Assembly (NCBI GenBank): GCA_021324685.1
Contig: JAJPIQ010000054.1
Location: forward strand, 1 to 63,391
From: Bacteroidota bacterium
GTDB taxonomy: Bacteria; Bacteroidota; Ignavibacteria; Palsa-1295
Direction: 5' to 3'
Length of the DNA: 63,391 nucleotides
Shown: positions 7,557-19,072 of the stretch, one piece after another
Layout: the number at the start of each line of letters is the position of its first letter
Position numbering within the stretch: the stretch's first letter is position 1
The notes under the pieces: model-generated
Told to the model about the DNA's origin: nothing
Database searches by the model: none
The model's input: the letters and a program-made list of their open reading frames with translations, nothing else
Position numbers and translations under genes: made by a program

Positions 7557-8567
7557 TTACCGGGTGAAGGGGGTCACTCGATTGCTGAAATCGGGCCGGT
7601 AATAGTCCTGGCTCTCGAACTCCTGCGCCCAGCCCGATTCGAACCCGAATTCATCGAGTAGTTCGAGAACTTTATCGTACTCCCGTTCGCGAACGCGGCG
7701 GTTGAGTAGCTGCAGCGATTCGAATTTGTCGGCTTGTTCGTTTGTGACCTTATTCGTCGGGTAGTACTGGGACATTACCGAAAGCGTGACGCGGTTCGAA
7801 AGATGGTTTGCAATGAATTCGAGCGTTTCCCGGCTGCCGGCCAGATCGTTGGGCAGTACAAGGTGCCGAACGATCAGTCCGCGCTTCACGAGGCCGTCCT
7901 CACCGATCGTGAGTCCATCGCCCATTTGCCGATACATTTCGAGCAGCGCGGCGCGCGAATGACGAACGTATTCCTTAACGCCGGAATACCGATATCCCAT
8001 TTCGTCTTCGGCATATTTGATGTCGGGCAGGTAAACATCGACGATCCCCTCGAGCAATTTCAGGACCTCGACCGAATCGTAGGCATTGGTGTTATAAATG
8101 ATAGGAACGTGCAGCCCGCGTTTACACGCCTCGAAAATGGCTTCGACCATTTGTGGAACGAAATGCGTGGGAGAAACGAAGCCCAGCGCATGGCAGCCGT
8201 GCACGTCCTGTAATTCGAGCATCATTTCGACCAGCCGTGAGATCGTTACTTCATTTTTTCGTTCTTCTTTCCACCGCTGGCTGATCTCATAGTTCTGGCA
8301 ATAGCTGCATTTCAGGTTACAGTTCCCAAAGAAAATATTCCCCACGCCATTCGTACCGACGAGCGCCGGCTCCTCGCCAAAATGGGGACAATAGGAGGAT
8401 ACGATCGGCAGCCGGGCAGAATAACACCGCGAGATCTCCCCTTCGAGGCGATTGACCTGGCAATCGAGCGGGCAAATATCGCACGAAGCGAGCATTCGAT
8501 GGAGCGTTTCCACCCTCCGCGCAAGCTCCCCGGAATGAAAAAGATCGAGATATCGAGGCAATTCCAT
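7557..8567 (-). CDS. radical SAM protein, PflA/AmmeMemoRadiSam-like
   Basis: The 336-residue product has the radical SAM motif C83-x3-C87-x2-C90 in NCNLKCSYCQNYEIS, giving a 4Fe-4S cluster that cleaves S-adenosylmethionine. The context around it and IFFGNCNLKC resembles proteins annotated as putative pyruvate-formate-lyase activating enzymes (PflX group). An N-terminal Cys-rich stretch (C29, C32, C36, C48, C60) may bind a further metal or cluster. The central domain retains TIM-barrel-like segments such as VDVYLPDIKYA. No glycyl radical enzyme lies nearby, so the substrate is unknown. It appears to be monocistronic. Confidence 0.8.
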   Translation of the reverse strand: MELPRYLDLFHSGELARRVETLHRMLASCDICPLDCQVNRLEGEISRCYSARLPIVSSYCPHFGEEPALVGTNGVGNIFFGNCNLKCSYCQNYEISQRWKEERKNEVTISRLVEMMLELQDVHGCHALGFVSPTHFVPQMVEAIFEACKRGLHVPIIYNTNAYDSVEVLKLLEGIVDVYLPDIKYAEDEMGYRYSGVKEYVRHSRAALLEMYRQMGDGLTIGEDGLVKRGLIVRHLVLPNDLAGSRETLEFIANHLSNRVTLSVMSQYYPTNKVTNEQADKFESLQLLNRRVREREYDKVLELLDEFGFESGWAQEFESQDYYRPDFSNRVTPFTR

Positions 8568-8676
8568 AGTTCGGGACTTATAGGGCGGGAATAAATGAGA
8601 ATGTTCCTCACGTTTTCATTGCGTTCATTCACGAATTTCTACGGTCATTGATCGATATTTACTCATTGTCACGGAC

Positions 8677-9150
8677 ATGCAATACTGGCTTCTAAAATCC
8701 GACGCAGAATCTTACTCGTTTGACGATTTAAAGCGCGATAAAACGACGGCCTGGACCGGCGTGCGCAATTACACCGCGCGTAATTTCATGCGGGACCAGA
8801 TGAAGCCCGGCGATCTCGCATTCTTTTATCACTCGAACATGGGCGGCAGTTCGACCGGCGCTCGACCCGGCATTGTGGGAATCTGCGAGATTGCCAGTGC
8901 ACCGATTCCCGATGAGACGGCGCTCGATCCGAAGGACAGCCATTACGACCCGAAATCCACTCCGGCGAATCCCATCTGGATGTGTGTGGAAGTAAAATAC
9001 AGGAAGCACCTGAAGAAACCCATTTCGATCGACGAACTTCGCCAGACGAAAGGCCTTGAAAAAATGGTCATTCTTCAAAAAGGCTCCCGTCTTTCGATCA
9101 CGCCCGTGACCGAACAAGAGTGGAAGACCATTCAGAGCCTGGACTCGTGA
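8677..9150 (+). CDS. EVE-domain protein
   Basis: The 157-residue product is a single EVE domain, the PUA-like fold of human thymocyte nuclear protein 1. It begins MQYWLLKSDAESYSFDDL and has the signature WTGVRNYTARNFMRDQMKPG followed by AFFYHSN. EVE proteins bind modified bases in DNA or RNA, and bacterial members are either housekeeping or fused to restriction effectors. Here it stands alone with no restriction partner in view. It converges with rluD; a weak 8-base inverted repeat (9157-9164 with 9183-9190) lies at the junction and overlaps the end of rluD. Confidence 0.88.
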   Translation: MQYWLLKSDAESYSFDDLKRDKTTAWTGVRNYTARNFMRDQMKPGDLAFFYHSNMGGSSTGARPGIVGICEIASAPIPDETALDPKDSHYDPKSTPANPIWMCVEVKYRKHLKKPISIDELRQTKGLEKMVILQKGSRLSITPVTEQEWKTIQSLDS

Positions 9151-9172
9151 AGGATTTTGAGTGATAAGAAAT

Positions 9173-10225
9173 CTATCTCAATTCACTCAACGACGTTAAC
9201 ACCTTCTGCATGTCCTCCGGCAGCGGGACGGACCACTCCATTAGTTCCCCCGTCCGCGGATGGCGCAGCCGCAGGGTCCTGGCGTGAAGCGCCTGGCGTG
9301 GAAACTCATCGAGGAGATGCTCGATCTTCGATTTCCATTGCGGAATGTCCTGCCGCATGACGTTCATCGTGCGTCCGCCATAGGTCGCATCGCCAAAGAC
9401 GGGATGTCCGACATGCTGCATGTGCACACGGATCTGGTGCGTGCGGCCGGTCTCGAGGCGTAATTCGACGAGCGAAAATCCGGAATGCTCTTCCAGGACC
9501 GCATAGTCCGTGATCGCGATCTTACCTCCGCCGCCATCTTTTTCCTTCAGGTAGAGCGGCGCTTCATTGATCACGGCAAATCGTTTTCGATCCCGAGGAT
9601 GGCGTCCGATGAGCGTTTCGATCCGGCCCGCGCGGTCCTTGAATCGGCCCCAGACGATCGCCTGGTACATACGCTGGGCCGAATGATGGAAGAATTGCCT
9701 GGCAAGATTTCGGTGCGCTTCTTCGGTCTTCGCGACGACGAGCAGGCCGGAAGTATCTTTATCGAGCCGGTGAACGATGCCGGGACGCTCCGAATCGGAA
9801 TCCCGCAACGGGAACTGTTTAATATGGTGCAGCAGCGCGTTGACCAGCGTCCCGGTGCGCGAGCCATGCGCCGGATGGACGACCATGCCGGGGGGTTTAT
9901 TGATCACAAGCAGCGATTCATCCTCGAAGACAATATCGAGCGGAATGTCCTCCGCTTCGGCACGGACCGGCGGCGGGCGCGGGATCGTGATCTGGAACAG
10001 ATCGCCGCCATGGATTTTGTACGAAGGACGGTCGAGGGGTTTTCCGTTTAAGAGGACCGCGCCGGCTGCAATCGCGTGCTGGACCCTGGAGCGAGAACTG
10101 TTCGCGATCATTCGGGCAAGATACTGATCGGCGCGTTCCGGCCGCTCCCCTCGCGCGACCTGGATTTCAAGAATTCGTTCCGACCGTACCTCGCGCTCCT
10201 CTCCGGAAGATTCCGGCGGCGTCAT
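9173..10225 (-). CDS. rluD: ribosomal large subunit pseudouridine synthase, RluD family
   Basis: The 350-residue product has an N-terminal S4 domain (about 19-85, with RADQYLARMI) and the RluA-family catalytic motif HRLDKDTSGLL (152-162) with the active Asp D155. The ending ETGRTHQIRVHMQHVGHPV is also characteristic. RluD converts uridines of 23S rRNA helix 69 to pseudouridine; the paralogues RluA and RluC cannot be fully excluded, but the S4 domain and its place after lspA favour RluD. Its ATG overlaps the lspA stop by 4 bases. Confidence 0.9.
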   Translation of the reverse strand: MTPPESSGEEREVRSERILEIQVARGERPERADQYLARMIANSSRSRVQHAIAAGAVLLNGKPLDRPSYKIHGGDLFQITIPRPPPVRAEAEDIPLDIVFEDESLLVINKPPGMVVHPAHGSRTGTLVNALLHHIKQFPLRDSDSERPGIVHRLDKDTSGLLVVAKTEEAHRNLARQFFHHSAQRMYQAIVWGRFKDRAGRIETLIGRHPRDRKRFAVINEAPLYLKEKDGGGGKIAITDYAVLEEHSGFSLVELRLETGRTHQIRVHMQHVGHPVFGDATYGGRTMNVMRQDIPQWKSKIEHLLDEFPRQALHARTLRLRHPRTGELMEWSVPLPEDMQKVLTSLSELR

Positions 10226-10902
10226 GAAGGTAATGCGATATGCTCTTCGGAGGCTTCGGCACTCTCGATCGCGCCCGGCTCCGCTGGCTGCACCTGTTTA
10301 TGCCGCATGAGGAGGATCACGAGCAGCGCAACGCCGATCGTCACACACGAATCCGCCACATTGAAGACGGGAAACATATTGCGGTGAATGCCGAAATCGA
10401 TAAAATCGACCACCCTGCCGTAGAAGAGCGGCTGTTCGTGGAACAGGACCCCGTAAAACACGCGGTCTATGAGGTTCCCGACCGCCCCTCCCAGAATGAG
10501 GGCGAGCGCAATGCGCTCGCCAATGCTCAGGCGATAGAGATTCCGCTTGAGGTAAACGAGAATAGCGACGGAGGCGACGATCGAAAAAAGAGCGAAGACG
10601 ACTTTAAATCCCGGGATATTAATTCCAAACGCGATCCCGGGATTTTCGATATAGGTAATGCGAAAAACATCGTCGATCAACGGCAGCGAATGCCCATAAG
10701 GAATTCCATCGAAGGGCAGCCAATGCCACGGCGAACCCTTGACCATCATCTTCGTGGTCTGATCGAAGAGAACGACGATTACGGTAATCCAGAGAACGGC
10801 CATGAAAAAGTGCTTACGTCCAGAGCGCAAACATGCGGAAGAACTTTGTATCGAGCGTAAAAATTCTGAATAGGACCGAACGGGACCTGAGTGTAATTGC
10901 AC
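10222..10902 (-). CDS. lspA: lipoprotein signal peptidase (signal peptidase II)
   Basis: The product is an inner-membrane aspartyl protease that cleaves prolipoprotein signal peptides. It has four hydrophobic segments. The catalytic aspartates are in GRVVDFIDF and in FNVADS, with GGAVGNLIDR upstream, all diagnostic of LspA. The open frame gives 226 residues from 10902, which is longer than usual (about 165). TTG at 10830 or ATG at 10803 would give a more typical N-terminus just before LWITVIVVLFDQTTK. The tail after TM4 is acidic. The stop overlaps rluD. The several lipoproteins in this window are plausible substrates. Confidence 0.9.
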   Translation of the reverse strand: MQLHSGPVRSYSEFLRSIQSSSACLRSGRKHFFMAVLWITVIVVLFDQTTKMMVKGSPWHWLPFDGIPYGHSLPLIDDVFRITYIENPGIAFGINIPGFKVVFALFSIVASVAILVYLKRNLYRLSIGERIALALILGGAVGNLIDRVFYGVLFHEQPLFYGRVVDFIDFGIHRNMFPVFNVADSCVTIGVALLVILLMRHKQVQPAEPGAIESAEASEEHIALPS

Positions 10903-10929
10903 ATCAGGCGTTCGGGCATCTCAGTGCTT

Positions 10930-11868
10930 TCAATCGAGATTCATCGGCTGTTCTTCGACGTCATGGAAACCGCCGCCGTTACTGACCTTACGGACCTGCG
11001 TGCGGTTCTTGCAGTCGACATGTTTTTGTGTGATCGGCACTGCCTGTAAGCGCTGTTTTTCGATCAGGCCTCCGCAGACAACGCAGATGCCGTAGGTCCC
11101 GCGATCGATTCGCTCGAGTGCTTCTTCGAGCTTTTTCAAATAATCGCTGGTGCGCTGGGCATGGAGGAACGTCTTTTCGCGCTCGATCGCGTCCGTTCCC
11201 TGTTCGGCCGTATGGAGGGAATAGGTCTGGTTATCGGCTTCGAATTCGCCGGAGGTATCGAGGATATTCTGGCTGAGAATATCGAATTCTTCTCGCGCTT
11301 CGAGCTGCTGTTCGGTGAGCAGCTTTCGAAACATTTCGAGGTCCTTCCGGCCATAGCGTTCTTTGGCCGAAGCAAGAATTTCGGCATCGTCCGCTCGGAG
11401 CCGCATGGCAGGCGCCGATTTCGTGGCGGGTTGTACAATTCCCCCGCCGGGCGCAACTTCTTTGGTAGTACCGTTCGAGTTGGTTGGCATCGTAAAATTT
11501 TTCGAGATCTTCTTAGATGAAGTGGGTGTGTTCGTTGGAGTCTTTTCTTTTCCGCGAGTCGCAGTCCGGATCGCAACCGCCGACGCTGCTGCAATGACGG
11601 CCCCGGAAGCGCCTATGGCAATCTTCGAACCAACGCTCGGCTTTTTTGCCGCGGACGTCGATTTTTTCAAGGGAGGTTTTGCACTTGCTTTCACCGTGGC
11701 AGACGTTCCAGCCCTTGCGGCAGCGACCTTCTTTGCCGCTTTTTGTCCGACTTTCGATTTTGGCTGCGGACGTGCCGATGAACTGCCTTTGCTGGCCGGC
11801 TTCGAAGCCTTTGCAGGGCGTTTTGGGCTATTTTTCGAAGAGGATTTTCCTTTTTTTATTTTCGCCAT
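10930..11868 (-). CDS. TraR/DksA-type zinc finger protein with Lys/Ala-rich N-terminus
   Basis: The 312-residue product has two parts. Residues 1-130 are rich in Lys, Ala, Ser and Pro, histone-H1-like, with a short hydrophobic stretch IAIGASGAVIAAASAVAI near 85-100. Residues 170-300 form a DksA/TraR domain: a coiled coil, then YGICVVCGGLIEKQRL and QKHVDCKNR. The usual second Cys pair is changed to His-x2-Cys, so zinc would be held by three Cys and one His. DksA-family proteins bind RNA polymerase in the secondary channel. The gene lies between ileS and lspA, a frequent arrangement in this part of the bacterial tree. The role of the basic tail is unknown. Confidence 0.85.
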   Translation of the reverse strand: MAKIKKGKSSSKNSPKRPAKASKPASKGSSSARPQPKSKVGQKAAKKVAAARAGTSATVKASAKPPLKKSTSAAKKPSVGSKIAIGASGAVIAAASAVAIRTATRGKEKTPTNTPTSSKKISKNFTMPTNSNGTTKEVAPGGGIVQPATKSAPAMRLRADDAEILASAKERYGRKDLEMFRKLLTEQQLEAREEFDILSQNILDTSGEFEADNQTYSLHTAEQGTDAIEREKTFLHAQRTSDYLKKLEEALERIDRGTYGICVVCGGLIEKQRLQAVPITQKHVDCKNRTQVRKVSNGGGFHDVEEQPMNLD

Positions 11869-11978
11869 AGATACTATGTGACTTCCGGTTTAGACATTTC
11901 CACCCCAATAGCTGGCAGAAGGAAATTTTTAGAAACGGATGAGTCAAAACAACCCCATGACGGAAAGAATCCGAAAAA

Positions 11979-15219
<3,241 letters not shown>

Positions 15220-15248
<29 letters not shown>

Positions 15249-16158
15249 GGCTTATGAATTGTTTTACGGTCGCCGGGTGCACTTTGATATGTTTTCGGCG
15301 TTCGGCAAAGAACGCCGGAATCCCCTCCAAGAATCCGGTGAGGCAGGCACGCAGGGTATGCGTCCGCCACGCGCGCTTCAACATCCACAAGCTTAAGTGC
15401 ACCACGTACTTCCCCCAACCATAGGGGAATGGCAAAATCAGTCCGGCGAATTGTCCAACGCTTTTTGCGTCCAGGTGTACCCGGTGCGCGGTCGGAACGT
15501 CGATCGTGGCCGAACCATAATGACGGACCGCGACGGCCGGCGAGTACCAGCATTCCCATCCGGTCTCGAGCAGCCGCCAGGCGATTGGGAACTCATCCCA
15601 GCTGTAAAAAAACGAATTGACGAAATATTCTCCGTCCGCAAAGCGGGCTTCCTCCATCGCCGTTCGGCGGAAGCAAACCGCACAACTTGCGAATTGGGCC
15701 GACCGAAATTCGCGGCCCCGAGCGCGCTCCGGATTTGCCTGGTACATCCACAGGTTCAGCGTTTTTGGGTCGTTCGCATTGACGACCGTAAACCCGATCG
15801 CCCCGGCCCCGGGATGCTTCTCAAATTCCGCGGCAACTTTTTTCAGGTCGTCGCTCCGCTGGAAGGTCGCATCGTCATCGATGATAAAGCAGAGCGCCCC
15901 GCTGGCGTTTTGCAGCAGAAGGTTGCGGCCGAGGCAGGACCCGAGATTCGTTCCATTGTACCGCGCCGTCACGCGGGGATCGGCAGCCGAAAGCTGTTCG
16001 AGATAATCGACCGTCCCATCGCTGGAACCGTTATCGCCGATCAGGACCTCGAGATCGGCATAATCCTGGAGCAGGATCGAATCGACGCACTCCCGGAGAT
16101 ACGCGGCGCGGTTTCGCGTAATAATAATAATGCTAATGCGCGGATCTGGCATTGGCAA
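15220..16158 (-). CDS. family 2 glycosyltransferase
   Basis: The 312-residue product begins with a GT-A fold: ISIIIITRNRAAYLRECV, then LEVLIGDNGSSDGT and the acidic metal site FIIDDDATF (DDD near residue 93). It has no convincing transmembrane segment until weakly hydrophobic stretches near the C-terminus. GT2 enzymes transfer sugars from nucleotide donors, usually to polysaccharide or protein acceptors. It sits inside the conserved divIVA-ileS cluster, where a glycosyltransferase is unexpected, and its 3' end overlaps ileS. The donor and acceptor are unknown. Confidence 0.85.
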
Positions 16159-16184
16159 TCAGGGGGCGAGAATAAAAGGGGCGA

Positions 16185-16688
16185 TCAATAATTCGAGATC
16201 GACGAGTTGACATCGATGCCGCTCGTCGATGCCGCCGCGGAGTCCTGCTCGACGGAACGAATGAAGGAGCTAAACCCCTCCATGGCGGCGCGCATTCGCA
16301 TGATCATCGACTGATATTCGGTGCGGGCGCGCAATATCTCGTTCTCGATCCGGTTTTGTTCGCTTCGGGCGTCGTTCAGGAGTTTTGTCCGCTCGATCTG
16401 GCTGTCGCGCAGAATAAGTTCCGATTCCCGCTTTGCCTGGTCCTGCATCGTTACCGCGGTCTGCTGCGCGGCCGCCAGGGTCCGTTCGATCGTTTGCTCG
16501 AGCGACGTATAATGCTCGAGTCGTTCGAGCGCGGTTTTCAATCGATCTTCTAACTCTTTTTTCTCGATTGTCATGGTTCCCATTTCGGTCGAGACCCGGT
16601 CCAGAAATGCCTGGACCTCTTCGGGATCTGCCCCGCGCATTTTCTGGGTGAACTCTTTCTTTTTGATTTCCAGCGGACTAAGTGGCAT
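16185..16688 (-). CDS. divIVA: DivIVA-domain coiled-coil protein
   Basis: The 167-residue product begins with the DivIVA N-terminal motif: SPLEIKKKEFTQKMRGADPE followed by EVQAFLDRV (residues 4-32). A long coiled coil rich in Glu, Arg and Gln follows to about residue 150. DivIVA-family proteins bind negatively curved membrane and organise septum or pole processes. Its neighbour yggS is a classic partner in the division cluster of Gram-positives. The short Ser-rich C-terminal tail is not conserved in the family. Confidence 0.88.
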   Translation of the reverse strand: MPLSPLEIKKKEFTQKMRGADPEEVQAFLDRVSTEMGTMTIEKKELEDRLKTALERLEHYTSLEQTIERTLAAAQQTAVTMQDQAKRESELILRDSQIERTKLLNDARSEQNRIENEILRARTEYQSMIMRMRAAMEGFSSFIRSVEQDSAAASTSGIDVNSSISNY

Positions 16689-16752
16689 AGCGATTTGGTA
16701 TAGGGTAACGGCCAGAAGTACCGGTCGTTGTCATGAACACTGGCTTCTTCTC

Positions 16753-17439
16753 TCACTCGTTACGGAAGAGGGCACTTCCAATTCGAACGATCGTCGCACC
16801 TTCTTCGATAGCGATTTCAAAATCGTTCGACATGCCCATTGACAACTCCTTAAAGCTCTTTCGCTCGGGGTGGCGTTCCCGAATTTTGTCGCGAAGTTCT
16901 CGCAGCATTCGAAACTGCGGACGCGTCCGCTCCGGATCTTCTTCGAAGGAGGCCATTCCCATGAGGCCGGTGACGGTCACGTTCGGGGATGTTTCCGAAA
17001 TTTGGAGGGCCAATGCTTCTGCTTCGTCCGGGGCTATTCCCTGCTTTTGCGCTTCACGACTAATGTTCACTTCTATCAGAACATTGATCGGTCGGCTACC
17101 CGCACGTTTCGATAGTTCCCTCGCCGTCTCCATGGAATCGATCGAGTGTACCGATTCAATAAAGGGGGCGATGTACTTCGCTTTGTTCGTTTGGAGATGC
17201 CCGATAAAATGCCAGCGAATATCGCTCGGCAGGGCATCCTTCTTCTTTAATAGTTCTTGCACGCGGTTCTCGGCGAAATCGCAAACGCCGGAATCGTACA
17301 ATTCCTTAATGGCTTCAATCGACTGCGTTTTGGTCACCGGCAAAAGCAAAACATTCGAGTCCCGGTGAGCTTCGAGACAAAGCTTCCGAATCCGATCCAA
17401 AATGTGTTCATAATTCTGAATTACTCGCACGAAGCCCAC
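16753..17439 (-). CDS. yggS: YggS-family pyridoxal phosphate homeostasis protein
   Basis: The 228-residue product has the PLPBP/YggS hallmarks: the PLP lysine in LLPVTKTQS (K37), FAENRVQELL, WHFIGHLQTNK and the C-terminal SMGMSNDFEIAIEEGAT followed by VRIGSALF. The family carries PLP without known catalysis and buffers vitamin B6 and amino acid pools. It probably heads the yggS-divIVA-GT2-ileS-dksA-lspA-rluD operon. The length is normal. Confidence 0.93.
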   Translation of the reverse strand: MGFVRVIQNYEHILDRIRKLCLEAHRDSNVLLLPVTKTQSIEAIKELYDSGVCDFAENRVQELLKKKDALPSDIRWHFIGHLQTNKAKYIAPFIESVHSIDSMETARELSKRAGSRPINVLIEVNISREAQKQGIAPDEAEALALQISETSPNVTVTGLMGMASFEEDPERTRPQFRMLRELRDKIRERHPERKSFKELSMGMSNDFEIAIEEGATIVRIGSALFRNE

Positions 17440-17596
17440 AATAACACGCTGTCACATTGGAACGTTGAAGGTGCGACAAGAACACTGCTATTCTTCAGAC
17501 TGACCATTCGTTAGGCTGAAGGCGACATATTTCGAATGAATCCTGACGTGTTCCGACTCGTAAACACTAAATCCTGAACCTTTCAAACTTCAACCT

Positions 17597-18133
17597 ATGA
17601 CTTCTCGATTCATCCTTTCCACGGTTGTGGGCTCGTTCCTGCTTTCGATCTGGGGGTGCGCGGCGTCGAAGAGCGACCTTCCGGTCGTGAATTCAGTCGA
17701 TATTCACAAGTACCTTGGCCCGTGGTACGAGATCATGCGGCTCCCCAATAGCTTCGAATCGGGACTTACGTGTGTCATGGCGGAATACTCGCTCAAGCCC
17801 AATGGCGATATTCAGGTGACAAACTCCGGGCACAAGATCGGTGAAACTGCGACGGTGAAGACGGCAACCGGCACGGCCTGGATCCCCGATCCCGCAGAAC
17901 CGGCTAAACTAAAAGTTCGATTCTTCTGGCCGTTCTCTGGTAACTATTGGGTCCTCGCGCTCGACTCGGACTACCGCTATGCGATGGTCGGCGATCCGTC
18001 CCGCGAATATCTATGGATACTCAGCCGAGAAAAAACGCTTCCGGCGGAGACCCTGCATGCACTGTTGTCACAGGCAAAAGCCCAGGGCTTTGACACTGCA
18101 CGTCTTGTCCAGACGGGACAGGACTGTTCGTAA
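17597..18133 (+). CDS. blc: Blc-type lipocalin lipoprotein
   Basis: The 178-residue product has a lipoprotein leader ending SIWGC (Cys at about residue 21). The lipocalin start motif is YLGPWYEIMRLPNSFE (38-53), and later segments such as YRYAMVGDPSREYLWILSR match Blc. Bacterial lipocalins are outer-membrane anchored and bind fatty acids or lysophospholipids under envelope stress. The gene is monocistronic and converges with atpG, five bases separating the stops. The lipobox residue at -2 is Trp, which is unusual but tolerated. Confidence 0.9.
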   Translation: MTSRFILSTVVGSFLLSIWGCAASKSDLPVVNSVDIHKYLGPWYEIMRLPNSFESGLTCVMAEYSLKPNGDIQVTNSGHKIGETATVKTATGTAWIPDPAEPAKLKVRFFWPFSGNYWVLALDSDYRYAMVGDPSREYLWILSREKTLPAETLHALLSQAKAQGFDTARLVQTGQDCS

Positions 18134-18138
18134 ATCCT

Positions 18139-19038
18139 TTATCCTTTCGCGAGGGCCTCGGCGCCGCCCACGATCTCGAGGATTTCCTTCGTGATCGCGG
18201 CCTGCCGCGCTTTGTTGAACGAAAGCTGGAGCGCGCCGACAAGGTCTTTCGCATTTCGCGTGGCCGAGTCCATCGCCGTCATGCGAGCGCCTTGTTCTGC
18301 GGCATTCGACTCCAGCATCGCGCGCCACAGCATGGTCTCCAGGTGGCGCGGAACAAGGACGTTCAGGATCGAAACCGGGTCCGGCTCGTAGATATAATCG
18401 CGTTCCGGAATTTTTCCTTCCACAAAACCCGAAGGATCGAGCACCGGCAGTAACCGTTCTGCAACAGGCTTTTGAGAAACGACGGACCGAAACTCATTGT
18501 AAATGATCTCGATGCGGTCGGCCTCCGCGCGATTATAGAGGTTCGTTAAAAAAAGCGTGATCGACCGGGCGGTATCGAACTCGAGCTTCGAGAAAATTCC
18601 CGGGTATTTCCCGGCGACCGTGTAGCCGCGCTTCGTAAAATAATCGGTCGCACGTCGTCCCAGGGTCACGATCGACAGCCGACCGGAAGCTTTATGCTGG
18701 GCGAACTCATCGCGAATTCGCGATTCGGCGAATTTCAGCAAGTTCGAATTGAACGCTCCGGCAAGGCCGCGATCGCTCGTGACGACCGCAAGAATAACCC
18801 GCTCGTTCTGGTCCTGCGGGCGGCCAAAAAGCAGCGGTGAACGGGCATTCTCGAGCGCAGCCGATTGCAGCAAATCCTTCAGCAGCCCTTCGAGCGCACG
18901 TGCATACGGTCGTGCGGCATTGATCGAGTCCTGCGCGCGGCGAAGCTTTGCCGCCGCGACCATCTTCATCGCCTGCGTGATCTTTGCCGTCGACCGCACA
19001 CCGACGATGCGGCGGCGGATTTCTCTTAATGTAGCCAT
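18139..19038 (-). CDS. atpG: F-type ATP synthase gamma subunit
   Basis: The 299-residue product is the central rotor stalk. The N-terminal helix begins MATLREIRRRIVGVRSTAKI followed by TQAMKMVAAAKLRRAQ. The C-terminal helix has RMTAMDSATRNAKDLVGAL, the conserved end that turns inside the alpha/beta hexamer. It is the last gene of the atp cluster here and is separated from atpA by the GWxTD-type gene. Confidence 0.95.
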   Translation of the reverse strand: MATLREIRRRIVGVRSTAKITQAMKMVAAAKLRRAQDSINAARPYARALEGLLKDLLQSAALENARSPLLFGRPQDQNERVILAVVTSDRGLAGAFNSNLLKFAESRIRDEFAQHKASGRLSIVTLGRRATDYFTKRGYTVAGKYPGIFSKLEFDTARSITLFLTNLYNRAEADRIEIIYNEFRSVVSQKPVAERLLPVLDPSGFVEGKIPERDYIYEPDPVSILNVLVPRHLETMLWRAMLESNAAEQGARMTAMDSATRNAKDLVGALQLSFNKARQAAITKEILEIVGGAEALAKG

Positions 19039-19072
19039 TTTTTTCTAACTTGCTCGAAGCCTTATGTATCCC

